From contig NC_023758.2 in NCBI RefSeq assembly GCF_000499845.2, positions 8,099,227-8,163,226 of the forward strand: 64,000 bases of DNA. The letters are read 5' to 3'. Positions 33,283 through 44,286 of this stretch are shown piece by piece. Source of the DNA: Phaseolus vulgaris. Lineage: Eukaryota; Streptophyta; Magnoliopsida; Fabales; Fabaceae. Position 1 is the stretch's first letter. Every line of letters starts with the position of its first letter. The notes below the pieces were generated by a model. The model ran no database searches. It saw nothing but the letters and a program-made list of their open reading frames with translations, and had not been told where the DNA came from. A program made the position numbers and the translations under genes.

Positions 33283-33670
33283 GTCTGTTCCCTCCATGGT
33301 CTTTCCTTCCCATAGGTATCGGGGAACGCCCTGCCAGTGATTTGCTGGCGTTTGGCGGTCTCGTCTCCCTCCACAGTCTTTCCTACCTGTGGGCATCGGG
33401 GAGGCGACGCCTGTGTCTAACTTTGCCTTCTTTTATTTCGTCTCCCTCCACAGTCTTTCCTACCTGTGGGTATCGGGGAACGCCCTGCCAGTAATTCGCT
33501 GTCATTTGGCGATCTTATCTCCCTCCACAGTCTTTCCTACCCGTGGGTATCGGGGAAACAATGCCAGCAACTAACTCTGCTTCCTTCACTTTCGTCTCCC
33601 TCCGCAGTCTTTCCTACCTAGGGGTATCGGGGAAACGACGCCAGTTGGTATTTGGGTTGGCGACGCCCGT
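33283..33670. repeat. Five tandem 77-78-bp units, each with a short hairpin
   Basis: Units start near 33283, 33361, 33438, 33515 and 33592. Each has CTCCCTCC, a 6-bp inverted stem around a TCTTTCCTAC loop, and GTATCGGGGA. Stem arms change together: CCATGG with CCATAGG, CCACAG with CTGTGG, CCACAG with CCGTGG. A related copy lies in each gypsy B LTR (about 29524 and 42087) with CCATGG on both arms. Confidence 0.82.
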
Positions 33671-34251
33671 GACATCTCATGCTGGTGTCGCCCTTCACAT
33701 CCTTCCAGGCGACGCCTCGGGCGTTACCTTTACTTCGACATTGACTTTGATTTTTGCCTTGGTCGATGCCTGATGGCAGCGAAGAGCTCAAGACTTTGTC
33801 CGTGCCATCCACGTGGCGCTCCTTGTATAGCTGATGGGACGTTCCGTCATTCGACTTGATCCATGTGGCGCTGCTTGTATGGTTGATGGGGCATCTAGTC
33901 ATTCCATTTTCTGACTCCTGCTGTACCCCTGACTCACTCTCGACGGCGCATCGTACCACTGGACATTCTGCTGACACGACGTTTTCTGATTTAAACCAGT
34001 GGTGCCAGCGTCATCCTTTCATCTTCTGCCACGTGTATCGATCGTGCGGTGCATCCATTCACGTCGTTTGGCGCTCTAACCGCTTTATTTAACTCTTCAA
34101 GCTCTGGAACTATCTTCATCATTTTCTCACTCTTCATAACCTACTTGCGTTCTTTCTTCTTGCACCCTTTCTTCTCTGTCGAAGGTTCGTTCTAGCCTTC
34201 GCTCCCCTCACTCAACTCTTGCATTTCTGGCAATCCTGATCTTGTTAGAGA
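33671..34251 (+). promoter_or_regulatory. Upstream region of antisense gene 2, with G-boxes
   Basis: Contains two 53-bp direct-repeat units (about 33807-33910) and CACGTG at 33810-33815 and 34030-34035. A TTTATTTAA TATA-like run lies at about 34083-34091, some 160 bp before the ATG. A promoter is inferred only. Confidence 0.4.
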
Positions 34252-35218
34252 ATGTCATCTCACGCTGCTTCCTCGAGGGCTCGCCCCAAAGACTTGTACC
34301 CTTGGGCTTCGAATGAACTTCTTGACGAGTGTTCATGCTTACTTTCTACTAGGGCCATACGGGAGCACAAAGGGGAGTCATGTTCCTATGACCACCGGGC
34401 CTTCGCGAGGAGGCATGGCGACGACATCGCTGTGCTCCCCTGCACTCTAGGGGAGCCAGTATGTGGAGACGAACGGGCCAACGACGGGGTCCCTTTCTTT
34501 TACTTTTACCAGGTGGTGTTCAAGACCATCGGGGTGCGCTTACCCTTCTCCTGGTTCGAGAAAGAACTACTGACGGAGATCAACGTTGCTCCGGCCCAGT
34601 TATACCCCAACAGTTGGGCCTTTGTCAAAGCCTTCGATGTTCTCTTCGGGTTTTTGGGTTGTGCCCCTTCGGTTGACCTCTTTCTCCACTTCTTTGAGGT
34701 GAAGAGGCAGAGACACAACCTCTGGGTAACTCTCAGCAATGTACCCGAAAGAGTTCTCTTCACACCCTTTCAAAGCTCGTTTACGGGGTGGAAAGGCCGG
34801 TTCTTCAAGATCTGCCGTACCGATCTTGTTCCCGACGCCCTGGATGGGTTTCCGCTGTACTGGGTGAGAGAGGAAAAGGTCCTCAAAGCCAAACCCCCTC
34901 AAGAATCTAGCTCCAAGTGATCAAATAACTTGCCGGATTCTTGCTGAGGCGGGAGGTTTTGACTCTGCTACGGTGATCAGCCTGGAGTTCAACGCTGGGA
35001 CTCTTGAGAAGTACATACGTAAGAACCACTGCCTTTGGAAACTCGACCTTCGTTACTTTCTAACTGTGCCTGTCTTTCTTCATGGTGCCTCTAATGCGTC
35101 TTTTCCCCTGGTGCAGGTTCGAAGCTAAACCAAGAAAAGAGGACACGACTTACTCGAGCGCTACGGGCTGGAAAAGAGGCTTCGCCTTCCTCCAGTGATG
35201 ACTCTGATGAGCGCTGAG
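34252..35218 (+). pseudogene. Antisense gene 2 of gypsy B, truncated paralogue
   Basis: A diverged second copy of the Transposase_28-like gene. ATG at 34252; LYPWASNELLDECSCL, GEPVCGDE, KELLTEINVAPAQLYPNSW, PSVDLFLHFFEVKRQ and VPDALDGFPLYW align with gene 1 along the whole first exon. A frameshift near 34900 precedes SLEFNAGTLEKYI. A likely intron (35019-35116, GTAAG...GTGCAG) leads to a short last exon (35117-35218) ending SSSDDSDER. The Pro-rich linker and coiled coil of gene 1 and of gypsy C are absent. Duplication inside one element followed by decay is the simplest reading. Confidence 0.72.
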
Positions 35219-35686
35219 AAATGGCTTGTTCGTGTTTTTGCCGGATTTGTAGCGTTTGCTTCGTTTGTGTTGTTCCCATTGTACTGAACATTGCTTGTAA
35301 CAACAATTTTTCAATGTCATACTTGATTTTTGTAACGCTACTTTACTTTGCATATGCTTCATGTACTGCGCACTTTCTTTTCGTCTCGTTCTTCCAACGA
35401 TGCATGCCTTCACTTGGGCGACGCCTGCTCAGGGCGACGCCCTCATCTAGGTGGCGCCTTCGTTCTGGGCGACGCCCTGACCTGGGCGACGCCTTCTTTC
35501 TTGGCGACGCCATGGCCTAGGCGGCGCATCACATTACTTCTAACAAGGAAAGATAAAGGTTGAAAACCAAGGCACTTCTTTTTCTCAACTGGTTTTTCCT
35601 TTTATTAGGGTGACCTCGTTAAAAAACCCCCGAAAGGGAAAAAGAGCGTCCCCTTCAACTAAATTGTTACATACTGCTTACATAAG
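35219..35686. other. Convergent 3' region between antisense gene 2 and pol
   Basis: Contains a GGCGACGCC array of about five units (35414-35530) and a conserved block at about 35606-35665 with a CCC-CGAAA-GGG hairpin that recurs after gypsy C pol (52180-52235). No gene. Confidence 0.6.
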
Positions 35687-37812
35687 TCAACTGAAATAAA
35701 ATTTTAAGTTGGCTGCATTCCAACTGCGCGAGATAGGGCCTCCATCTAAGGTCTCCAGGCTGTACGAACCATTGCCCTTAGCCTCAGTAACCCTGAAGGG
35801 TCCAGTCCACTTGGGAGATAGCTTATTCTCCAACTCGTATGGGTGGGCTTTCCTCATCACTAGGTCGCCCACCTGAAACTGTCGCGGCTTTACCTTAGAG
35901 CTATATTGCCGCTCTACTCTTCTCTTCATCGCTTCAGCTTTATTCTAGCTTCTTCCCTGGCCTCTTCTAGCAGATCGAGGTTTACCCGCCTCTCTTCATT
36001 GGACTCCTCCACCACAAAGTTTTGAAAACGTGGTGAGCTTTCATGTATTTCTACTGGAATCATCGCGTCCGACCCGTAAACCAAACTGAAAGGCGTCTCC
36101 ATAGTAGAGGATTGGGGGGTGGTGTGATAGGCCCATACGATCCTTGGTACCTCTTCCGCCCACGCCCCTTTGGCTTTCTCCAACCTTCTTTTTAACCCCC
36201 TCAGCAGAACTCTGTTTGCCGATTCTACCTGCCCATTAGTCTGGGGGTGCTCAACTGATGCAAACACCTGTTTGATTCCTACTTCAGCACACAAATTTCT
36301 CAACTGCTGACTGGCAAACTGGGTCCCGTTGTCAGATATCAGGCGCCTAGGTACGCCGAAGCGACACACAATGTTTCTCCACACGAAATGCTGTACCTTA
36401 TGCGCAGTGATCTGTGCCACGGGCTCTGCCTCTATCCACTTAGTGAAGTATTCGATGGCGACGATCAGATACTTCATTTGCCTGATTGCCAGTGGGAAAG
36501 GGCCCAGGATGTCAATTCCCCATGTATGAAAAGGCCACGGGTTGTATATGGACCGCAACTCTTCTGGCGGCGCCTTGTGCCAGTCGGCGTGCTTTTGGCA
36601 TTGCTTACACCGCTGGGCATGCCGTGCGCAATCCTCTTTCACTGTTGGCCAGAAGAAACCTGCGCGTATTACCTTGGAGGCTAAGGACCTTCCTCCTACA
36701 TGGCTTCCGCAGATGCCTTCGTGTAGCTCCGCCATTATCCTGGTGCACTCATCGCCACTGACGCATGTTAGGATAGGGTGAGTGAAGCCGTGCCTGAACA
36801 ACACCCCATCCACCAAAGTATATCTTGCGGCATTTCTTTTGACTTTTTTACCCTCTTCAGGGTCCACTGGAAGAGCCCCATCCGCCAGGTATCGTTTATA
36901 GGGCGTCATCCAGGTGTCTCCCTTGGACAAAACGCAGACCTGCATCTGCTCTTCTTCAGGCACACCCGCGTATATGCTGATGCGGGGCGCCCTCAGCGTA
37001 TCTTGGGTCAAAGAGGAATGACTCCTCGGCCTTCCCCTTGATGCATAAATCTGGAGGACATCCACCCTGTTGTCTTCCACGAAACGACGCGGAGCTTTGA
37101 GGGTTTCCTGGATCACTGTCCTCTGTCTACCCCCCTTGCCTGAGCTGGCCAGCTTTGCAAGCAGGTCAGCTCTGGCATTCTGCTCCCTCGAGACGTGTAT
37201 CAGCTCAAGAGCGTTGAACGCCCCTCTCAACAACTGGACGTATTTTAGATACGCCGCCATCTGTGGGTCCTTCGCCTGGAACTCACCCGACACCTGCCCC
37301 GTAATCAACTGAGAGTCGCTCTTCACCAGGAGGTTCTGTGCGCCCATCTCCTTGGCCAAGAGCATTCCTGCTATCAGGGCCTCATATTTTGCCTGATTGT
37401 TACTTGCCTTGAAGGCGAAACGCAAGGCCTGCTCGATCAGTATGCCGTCGGGTCCCTCCAAGACTATTCCTGCACCGCTCCCTTGTTGGTTTGAAGAGCC
37501 ATCAACCGAGAGTAGCCACTGCGAACTCGCTTCCACCTCTTGCTCACCTCCGGGCGAAAGTTCTGCTACAAAATCCGCATACACCTGCCCTTTGATGGAT
37601 CCTCTAGGCTCGTACTGGATGTCGAATTCTGACAGTTCCACTGCCCAGCGTACCATTCTTCCTGCCACATCGGGTTTCTGCAGCACTTTCTGTATAAGGA
37701 GATTGGTCATCACCACCACCGTAAAACTGTGGAAGTAATGACGGAGCCTCCTAGCAGAGAACACTACCGCCAGCGCCGCCTTCTCTAGTGCTTGGTACCT
37801 CGTCTCAGCCCC
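35687..37812 (-). pseudogene. gypsy B RNase H domains and integrase
   Basis: The main frame 35926-37812 covers the end of the element's own RNase H, then the plant-type second RNase H (LSVDGSSNQQGSGAGIVLEG, NNQAKYEALIAGMLLAKEMG, HVSREQNARADLLAKLASS). It continues into integrase: HVGGRSLASKVIRAGFFWP, CKQCQKHADWHKAP, WGIDILGPF, SDNGTQFASQQ and TNGQVESANRVLLRG. The RNase H motif VDGSS is intact. A frameshift near 35930 separates the C-terminal tail (35687-35929, QVGDLVMRKAHPYE, LSPKWTGPFRV). Upstream a TAG at 37813-37815 replaces a Gln codon. Confidence 0.87.
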
Positions 37813-38345
37813 CTATAAGGCCTTACTTACGAAGTAGATGGGCTTCTGACTCTGGTCCTGCTCTTGGACCAACACAGAACTGATGGCCCGCTCCGTTACA
37901 GTAAAATACAACCGGAGGGGCACGCCCGTTACTGGCTTGCAGAGGACCGGTGGCGTCGCCAGGTACTCCTTCAGTTTAATGAAAGCCGCTTCGCATTCAT
38001 CAGTCCATGCAAAGCGACTGTTTCTCTTGAGGCACTGGAAGTATGGGTGCCCCTTTTCTCCTCCGGCGGAAACAAACCTCGAGAGCGCCGCCATCCGCCC
38101 TGTCAACTGTTGCACCTCCTTAACCGATGTCGGGCTCCGCATGGCGATAATAGCCGCACATTTGTCGGGGTTCAACTTGAGGCGGTACTTGGATATTGTG
38201 TGGAACAGCTCTTCCAGGTTTGCCATGTGCTGCACCTTATTTTGCGACGCCACCACCATGTCGTCTACATAAGCGTACACATTCCTCCCAAGCATTGGTG
38301 CTAGGACCTTGTCCATTAGTCTCTGGTATGTGGCGCCTGCATTTT
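37813..38345 (-). pseudogene. gypsy B reverse transcriptase palm with 78-bp deletion
   Basis: Carries the catalytic YVDD in VYAYVDDMVVASQNK, then LKLNPDKCAAIIAMRSP. In gypsy C, 26 residues including KFLGFLLTERGIEA lie between two NP(E/D)KC repeats; here one repeat and those 26 residues are gone, in frame. A 1-base deletion near 38345 (CCTTCGGG to CCTCGGG) cuts it from the upstream half. Confidence 0.86.
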
Positions 38346-39968
38346 TCAGCCCGAGGGCATCACCTTATAGCAGTAACTGCATGTCTCGGTCATGAATGCA
38401 GTCTTGCTCTCGTCTCTTGGGTGCATCTTAATTTGGTTGTACCCTGAAAAGGCGTCCAAGAAACTTAGCACCTTGCTGCCGGACGCATTGTCTACTAAGG
38501 CGTCAATGCTGGGCAACGGATACGAGTCCTTTGGGCATGCCTTATTCAGGTCCGTGAAGTCAACACACATCCTCCACTTTCCGTTCGCCTTTTTCACCAA
38601 GACGACGTTGGCGAGCCACTCAGGGTACTGAATCTCCCTGATGTGGCCAGCGCTCAGCAGCTTCTGCGTTTCGTCTTTCACCACCTGTTGTCGTTCCTCA
38701 TTGAACTTCCTCCTTCTCTGACGCACGGGGCGGACCGTGGCGTCCATGCTGAGGTGGTGACACAGGAAATCGGGGTCAATGCCTGGCATGTCCGAAGCGG
38801 ACCATGCGAAGGCGTCCAGGTGGCGCGAAATCACTCCTGCCACCCCCTCCTGTTCTTCTGGGCTTAGCGAATTTCCTAACTTGAAAGTTTTGCCGCCAAT
38901 CTCCCTTTCTATGGCGTTAGCTGCAGGCTGCTCCCTGCTATCATCTTCGACGGGCGCCGCATCTTCGACTGGCGCCGCCTCTTTCGCGAGCGCCACGTCG
39001 TCAGGGCCTTCCTCCATTGGCACATCTGCTTCGGGCATCGCCCTCTCCGCTATGGCCTCTTCAGGCGTCAGCCCAGCGGGCGTCGCCTCAATCATTGTCG
39101 CGTCCCCGCTTGGCGGACGCTCATACACCATGAATATGCCTCTCTTCGTTTTCAGGCTGTTTTCATAGCATTTCCTCGCCTCCTTCTGGTCTGACCTGAT
39201 GACTATCACCTGGCCACTGAGGTCCGGCAGCTTCATCTTCATGTGACGGATGGAGGACACCGCACTCAGACGGTTTAACGCCGGTCTGCCCAGCAGAATA
39301 TTGTAGGCAGAATTAGCATTCACGACGAGGTACCGGATGCTCTCGGTACGGGAGGCCTCTCCGTCTGTGAACGTAGTCCTCAACTCCAGGTACCCCCGGA
39401 CTTCTACCTGGTTATCCCCGAACCCATACAAACATCCCGTATAAGGACTCAGCAGATCGGGGGACAACCGTAACTTATTAAAGGTCGACAGAAACATGAC
39501 GTCTGCCGAGCTTCCTTGATCAACAAGCACTCTGTGGACCTTCCTTCCAGCTGTGACGACTGAGATGACCACGGGGTCGTTGTCGTGGGGTACCACATCT
39601 CGGAGGTCTCTTCTTGTGAACACAATATCTGACTCCCAAGGCTCCCCCGAGAGCCTTTCTTCGATTGAATTCACCCCCCTCGTGTATTTCTTCCGCTGGG
39701 AGGCGGTGGGTCCTCCGCCTGAAAAACCTCCAGCAATGGTGTGGACCTCGCCAAGCACAGGCATCTCGTGGGCTGGCTCCTCTGCCGGCGGCGGCAAGGT
39801 GGCGGTCGTTGTGGAATCTGTGACATAATCTTTCAGAAACCCAGTTCTCACCAGCTCATCTAGCTGGTAGCCCAACGACAGGCAATTATCAATCTGGTGC
39901 CCGAAAGCCTCGTGGAATTCGCACCAAGAGTCTTTACGGGGCCCTAACACCTTGTCGGTCTTCGCCGG
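38346..39968 (-). pseudogene. gypsy B protease and reverse transcriptase N-terminal half
   Basis: Starts in the gag tail (LGPRKDSWCEFHEAFGH), then protease VLVDQGSSADVMFLSTF, an acidic and Ala-rich linker (GPDDVALAKEAAPVEDAAPV), and reverse transcriptase fingers and palm start: FNEERQQVVKDETQKLLSAG, CVDFTDLNKACPKDSYPLPS, SFLDAFSGYNQIKMHPRDES. Here the Gln of GYNQIK is intact, unlike gypsy C. It ends by frameshift at 38346. It is in the same frame as gag, with a TGA at 39969-39971 between. Confidence 0.87.
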
Positions 39969-41027
39969 TCACCTCAGCCTCTCAGCTATGTTGGGCACGG
40001 CGATCAAATCCTTCAACTCAACCACGAAGTTGTACCTCGCCGGTCTTGCTCTTTCTCTGGCGGGGCGTTCGCCTCCTGCTGGGCCTCGGGGCTGGGGCTT
40101 TCTGGCCTCGTAGGGGCGTCTCGCCTCTGGCTTCTTTTTTCCCGTCGTGGTCTCATTGACTCTGACGGGTTGAATTCGCGCCGGTCCCCTCGGGCGTGAG
40201 GGCACGGTGCTGGTGCGCTTCACACAGACCTCCCCTTCCGATGCAATATGCTCTACCGCCCTGCGCTGTAATTCAGCGAAAGTCCTAGGGCGATTACGGA
40301 TAATGGATTCTCCGAAGGGGCCGGGGCACACGCCTTTTACAAATGCGTACACGATCATAGGCTCCTCTGTTGTGCCAACCTTCACGACCTAGGCCCCAAA
40401 GCGATTGATATACTCCTTCAGGGTCTCTCCCTGATACTGCTTCACATCGAACAGGTCGTAGGAGACCGGCGGCGGGGCCTTGTTGGCTAAGTACTGTTCT
40501 CGGAACAATCGCGACAATTGGCGGAAAGATGTGATATGACCTTCTGGGAGGCTAATGAACCAGTCCATAGCCATCCCGGTCAGGGTGCTCATGAATAGCT
40601 TGCACTTGGCAGCATCAGAACCGCCTATCAGGACCATCTGCGTGTGAAATGCAGCCAGGTGCGTCTCCGGGTCCTCCATCCCAGTGAAGATCACCTTGGG
40701 TCCCGCGAACGTGTTCGGGATCGCTGCGTCTAGGATCTCCTGTGAGAAAGGAGTGGAAAACTCCCTTGGTGGGGAATGGTTCTCCATCTCGTCATTCCCA
40801 GGCCGCCTCCTATCGTTTCTCAGGCCCTGGCGCAACTCCTCATTCACACGGTGGAGCTCTTCGTTCCACTCATGCGAGGTGTCAAGGTCTGCCTGCATGC
40901 GTTCCTGCTCCATTTTCGAATCCGCCATGTCCTGCTGCAGCCCCCTCATTATTTCCAGGACCTGCTGCATGGATAGGTCTGCTGGGGCTGCGCGTGCTGC
41001 TCTTCGTCTGGTGGGGGCCATTGTCAC
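39969..41027 (-). pseudogene. gypsy B gag with in-frame TAG
   Basis: The frame 40389-41027 starts near MTMAPTRRRAARAAPADLSM and includes HLAAFHTQMVLIGGSDAAKC, DWFISLPEGHITSFRQLSR and YDLFDVKQYQGETLKEYINR. A TAG at 40386-40388 replaces the Gln of RFGAQ, then the frame continues to 39969 with a basic tail (RPYEARKPQPRGPAGGERPA). The only defects are this stop and a TGA at 39969-39971, where R would be a single C-to-T change away. Confidence 0.86.
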
Positions 41028-41100
41028 TCCAACCTCCTTCAGCGCTACTGCAACCTGATAGATTTTCTCGAACTTGTGATGGGACTAATGTTTTATATCG

Positions 41101-41119
41101 GTCCCACGGTGGGCGCCAA
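41101..41119 (-). other. Primer-binding site of gypsy B
   Basis: Minus-strand TGGCGCCCACCGTGGGACC two bases inside the 5' LTR. It is the best-kept copy of the motif also seen in gypsy A. The tRNA partner is not assigned. Confidence 0.82.
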
Positions 41120-41120
41120 A

Positions 41121-42154
41121 TGTTCCGTCCGGTTGACTAGGACGTCTTCGTGCGCGACCTCAACCGTCAGCTAGGGACTCCTTCCCACTGGTTGCTTGTG
41201 AATTCCTGCGAAAAAGAGGACAAAGAGGCGCCCTAGCGGCCGTGTGCACTCCGACGCTTAAGTCAGCCAGCAAGAAACACCAAAAACTGTCCACCTACGT
41301 GTCTGAGCACCGCGTATGGCACTCTGAAGGTGGTGAAAGAACTGTGTATATGTGTGTGTTGTCTCTTTCAGGCAAAAATATTTCCCAGTCACTTGTACGT
41401 AACCTTGAAGCACGAGCAAGCAACTAGAGAGTTCTCTGGTAAATTTGCCCAAAAGTTCCAACCCTTTTTCCAACATTCCCTGCCCTATTTAAACTACCCA
41501 AGCATTTAAAGCGCCTTAAAGCGCTTTTAATTACAAACGTAACGCACTCATTAAAGCGCTTAATTAGAAAACGTAGCGCATTTAAGACGTTGAAACGCTC
41601 GGGAGCCATTATAGTACCTAAATGCTCGAAAGGGAAACTGTATTGAATGACTTTGAATTACCTGGCACCTGACTGAAGGGTGTTTCTATTCTGGCATGGC
41701 TGTCGTACACGTGGAGGGCCTCACGACGCCATGACCCCATTTGGGGGCGCTCCTACCCACCTGGGGACGTTTCTACGTGTGAGTCCTCCTGCTGGGAGTG
41801 CTACTGCGCTAGGGGTGACTTTTTGGGTGCCAACTCATGCCCCCAAGTATCTAGCCACTTACTTTGAGAGCGTATCTGCCTTCCTTTTGTACTCTGCACC
41901 CGGTTGCCCTGGGCGTGACTTTCCTCTTGAGTCGTATCTGCCCCACAGGCGTCTCTGGGTCGGCAGGAGCACCTCACGAGTCAGGCTGCCCTTCACTGGT
42001 ACTATTACTATGGCCTTGAAGCCACCTTTTCCTTCTCTTTACTACTGCCCCGGGCTATTGGGACCTGAGGCCTTCCCACGGCGTCGCTCCCTCCATGGTC
42101 TTTCCTACCCATGGGTATCGGGGAACCACACCGTGATTACCTTACTTTAGCACT
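41121..42154 (-). mobile_element. 5' LTR of gypsy B, truncated at its outer end
   Basis: Aligns with 28558-29591 and stops abruptly at 42154. The outer 216 bp holding the GGCGACGCC array are missing, replaced by copy-3-type LTR sequence. A deletion therefore spans this joint and explains the missing target-site duplication. Confidence 0.88.
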
Positions 42155-44120
42155 CATAATGAGCTAAATCCAGTTTCACCTTTCTCCAAGGTGGAATCCA
42201 CTAAAAGCAATTGCAATCAGTTGCAATACACAACAGTTCTTGAACCCTACAAGAACCATACAACCAAAGCTGGAAACTCTATTTCAGCACACCTTGCACT
42301 CCAAGAAACCCTACCAAAGAATGACTAACACTTACACCTTTTACAAGAAAGAGTAAAGGAAAGATAGCACCTGAAAGGAAGATGCAAGAACATAAACCAG
42401 TTGTCCCTATTGCAGCAAAAACAGTATCAACACCTTCACCAAGATCAAGGTTCTCTTAGAACAAGCACATTTGAAGATCCCTTTGGAAAACCTTTCAAAA
42501 ACTCTTTTCAATCCTTCTTTTCACACAGAAAATGTTTAAACTCTGTTAAAACCGTGATTTCTCAACAACATTTCATGTGAGAAAGACCTTTCAATTTATA
42601 GAAAATAGTTTCTGACAGCTTTTCAAAAAACATTTAGAAAGCTGTTATAAAACAACAGGCTAATTTAAAAACAAACAAATTGTTTTTCAGGAAAACTGCC
42701 AGCTCAACTTAACTGAAAAAACTAACTGAACTGCATTTTTGGTGCCCTAACCAACTTTCGAAAAACCTTTCATGATGAGAATCAACTAAATGTGGCTTTT
42801 TATAATGAAGAACAAGATCATTCGCCTTCATATTTAAAGTTTTTCTTGTTAATCTTTGCAAAAGATAAAGCCCAAGCCCAAGCCCACAAAAGCCCAAAGT
42901 CCATCCCATGAAGGGCAAGGCCAAGTATTAAATAAATATTGTTTAGAAAGGTGCTTAGAGGGAAACATTAGAAACCTCTATTGTTAAAGCATCTTTTAGT
43001 CTTTAGTTAGGAGTCTTAGGGGGGGTGTGTTAGTAGATAGGTGTAGGAGTAGAAAAGGAGGTGCCAAAGTGAAGGAAGAGGTCACACCTTCCTCATGCTT
43101 TGTTTTAGGCGCAAATTCTAGAAGCTTTTTGGGAGGGAGTTTTTGAATTTGTGTAGCTTATATTTCAGCACCTTAGGCTATAAATAGAGGTGCTCTCTTT
43201 GTATTTTTCAGATTTGAATTTATCTAAAGAAACTATACTCAAAATTGGAGTGAGCATTGGAGAGCTTTTGAGCCTTCTTCTCTAGTCTTATCTTGAAGGA
43301 TCATGGTTTCCTCAAGTGGCGGCTTGCACACTCATCTAGGAGCATCCATACTTCTAGTGGCGTGATCATCCAATCATTCTTCCATCTTCATAGCACTCTC
43401 TTCTCCTTCCTTTCTTCTCTTTCAATTGTTCATGTTGTCTTGTTTTCTTGAGTTTTTGGTTCGGTTCTTTGGTTTTTCCAGCAACTGTTCTTGTTTTTCT
43501 TGTGTTTTGGTTCGATACCTTTCATTTTCCAGCTTTCCTTCATAGTTTGGTTGCCTTTTACTTCATTTTGTTCGGTTCAAATGTGTTCTTATTCAATTCT
43601 ATTCAGTGCTTTTTAGTTTTACCTCTTTTTGTTGGTTCAATTTGACAATATGAGGAACTTCCATGTGAGTTTGGATTTGGTGCTAGTTTTGGTGAGTTCT
43701 TGTTCATAGAACCTTGATCCAATTCTATGAAAAAGTGTCTAACATTTGTCCAACTCAAGTTGATTCCCAAGAATGTCAAGAATCATTCTCTTCTATGCTA
43801 GTGGAATCACATCATTTTAGCAGAACAAAATTAAACCTATTCTTTTATAGAGAAACAAATTTATTTTGTGCAGTATCCTGATTTTTTGAGAAAACTCTAA
43901 AAAACTTTTTGAAAATCATTTGATCACTTTATGTGCTTGATCTTACTACCTTGATTAGGCATCTAGGATAGGTCATGTAGCAAAATGCAACCTAAAACAC
44001 ACACTAGCCTAAAAACAAGATCATCTAAAACACATTAAAAACTTCAAAGCAAACTAGCTATTTTCTACATCAAACACACACTAAGACTAAATAGAGAGGA
44101 AACTTCATTCATCTTCAACA
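42155..44120 (-). mobile_element. Sirevirus copy-3-type LTR, split by a CRM-family LTR
   Basis: 42155-42772 aligns with about 10610-11230 and 43815-44120 with about 11225-11539 of the copy 3 LTR. It ends CTTCAACA like that LTR. Its left part is cut at the gypsy B joint. The rest of its element is not seen; it is followed by CACTA sequence, so it may be a solo LTR or the outer end of a lost element. Confidence 0.85.
42773..43814 (+). mobile_element. CRM-family solo LTR, about 1042 bp, imperfect TSD
   Basis: From about 42945 it matches the reverse complement of the CRM-like LTRs, with TATAAATAG near 43180, and ends CACATCA. The first 170 bp, starting TGATGAGAATC, are diverged from the other copies. 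Flanks TTTCA (42768-42772) and TTTTA (43815-43819) differ at one base. Orientation is opposite to the other CRM-family LTRs in the window. Confidence 0.78.
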
Positions 44121-44286
44121 ATTTCGACATATGGTAACTTATCAAGTTATAGTGTTAAGGGTCACAAAGCATGTCCAATATGCGAAGAAGAAACTGCTTC
44201 TCAACAATTGAAACATGGAAGGAAGACAGTATATCTTTGGCATCGGAAGTTTCTTAGAAGTCATCATCCTTACAGAAGGTTGAAAT
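44121..44286 (+). pseudogene. CACTA (En/Spm) TNP2 transposase fragment
   Basis: The plus frame from 44121 reads about 55 residues without a stop: NLSSYSVKGHKACPICEEE, then QQLKHGRKTVYLWHRKFLRS and HHPYRRLK. This is the conserved block of TNP2-type transposases, including the CPIC pair, LKHGRK and the HRRFL-type motif. TNP2 catalyses excision and insertion of CACTA DNA transposons. The fragment begins directly at the copy-3-type LTR and ends at a Sirevirus RNase H fragment. No terminal CACTA repeats are present. It is the only DNA-transposon sequence I recognise here. Confidence 0.83.

Larger units (their letters stand above)
28558..42154 (-). mobile_element. Tat-type Ty3/gypsy element B with two antisense genes
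   Basis: A 13.6-kb element on the minus strand: 5' LTR (41121-42154, truncated), primer-binding site, gag, protease, reverse transcriptase, RNase H, a second RNase H, integrase, noncoding repeats, antisense genes, polypurine tract, 3' LTR (28558-29807). A second RNase H and antisense ORFs after integrase are known Tat-lineage traits. LTRs differ at roughly 16 sites in 1.03 kb by eye. The flanks differ (copy 4 gag left, copy-3-type LTR right) because the 5' LTR end and right flank are deleted, so no target-site duplication is visible. Confidence 0.9.
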
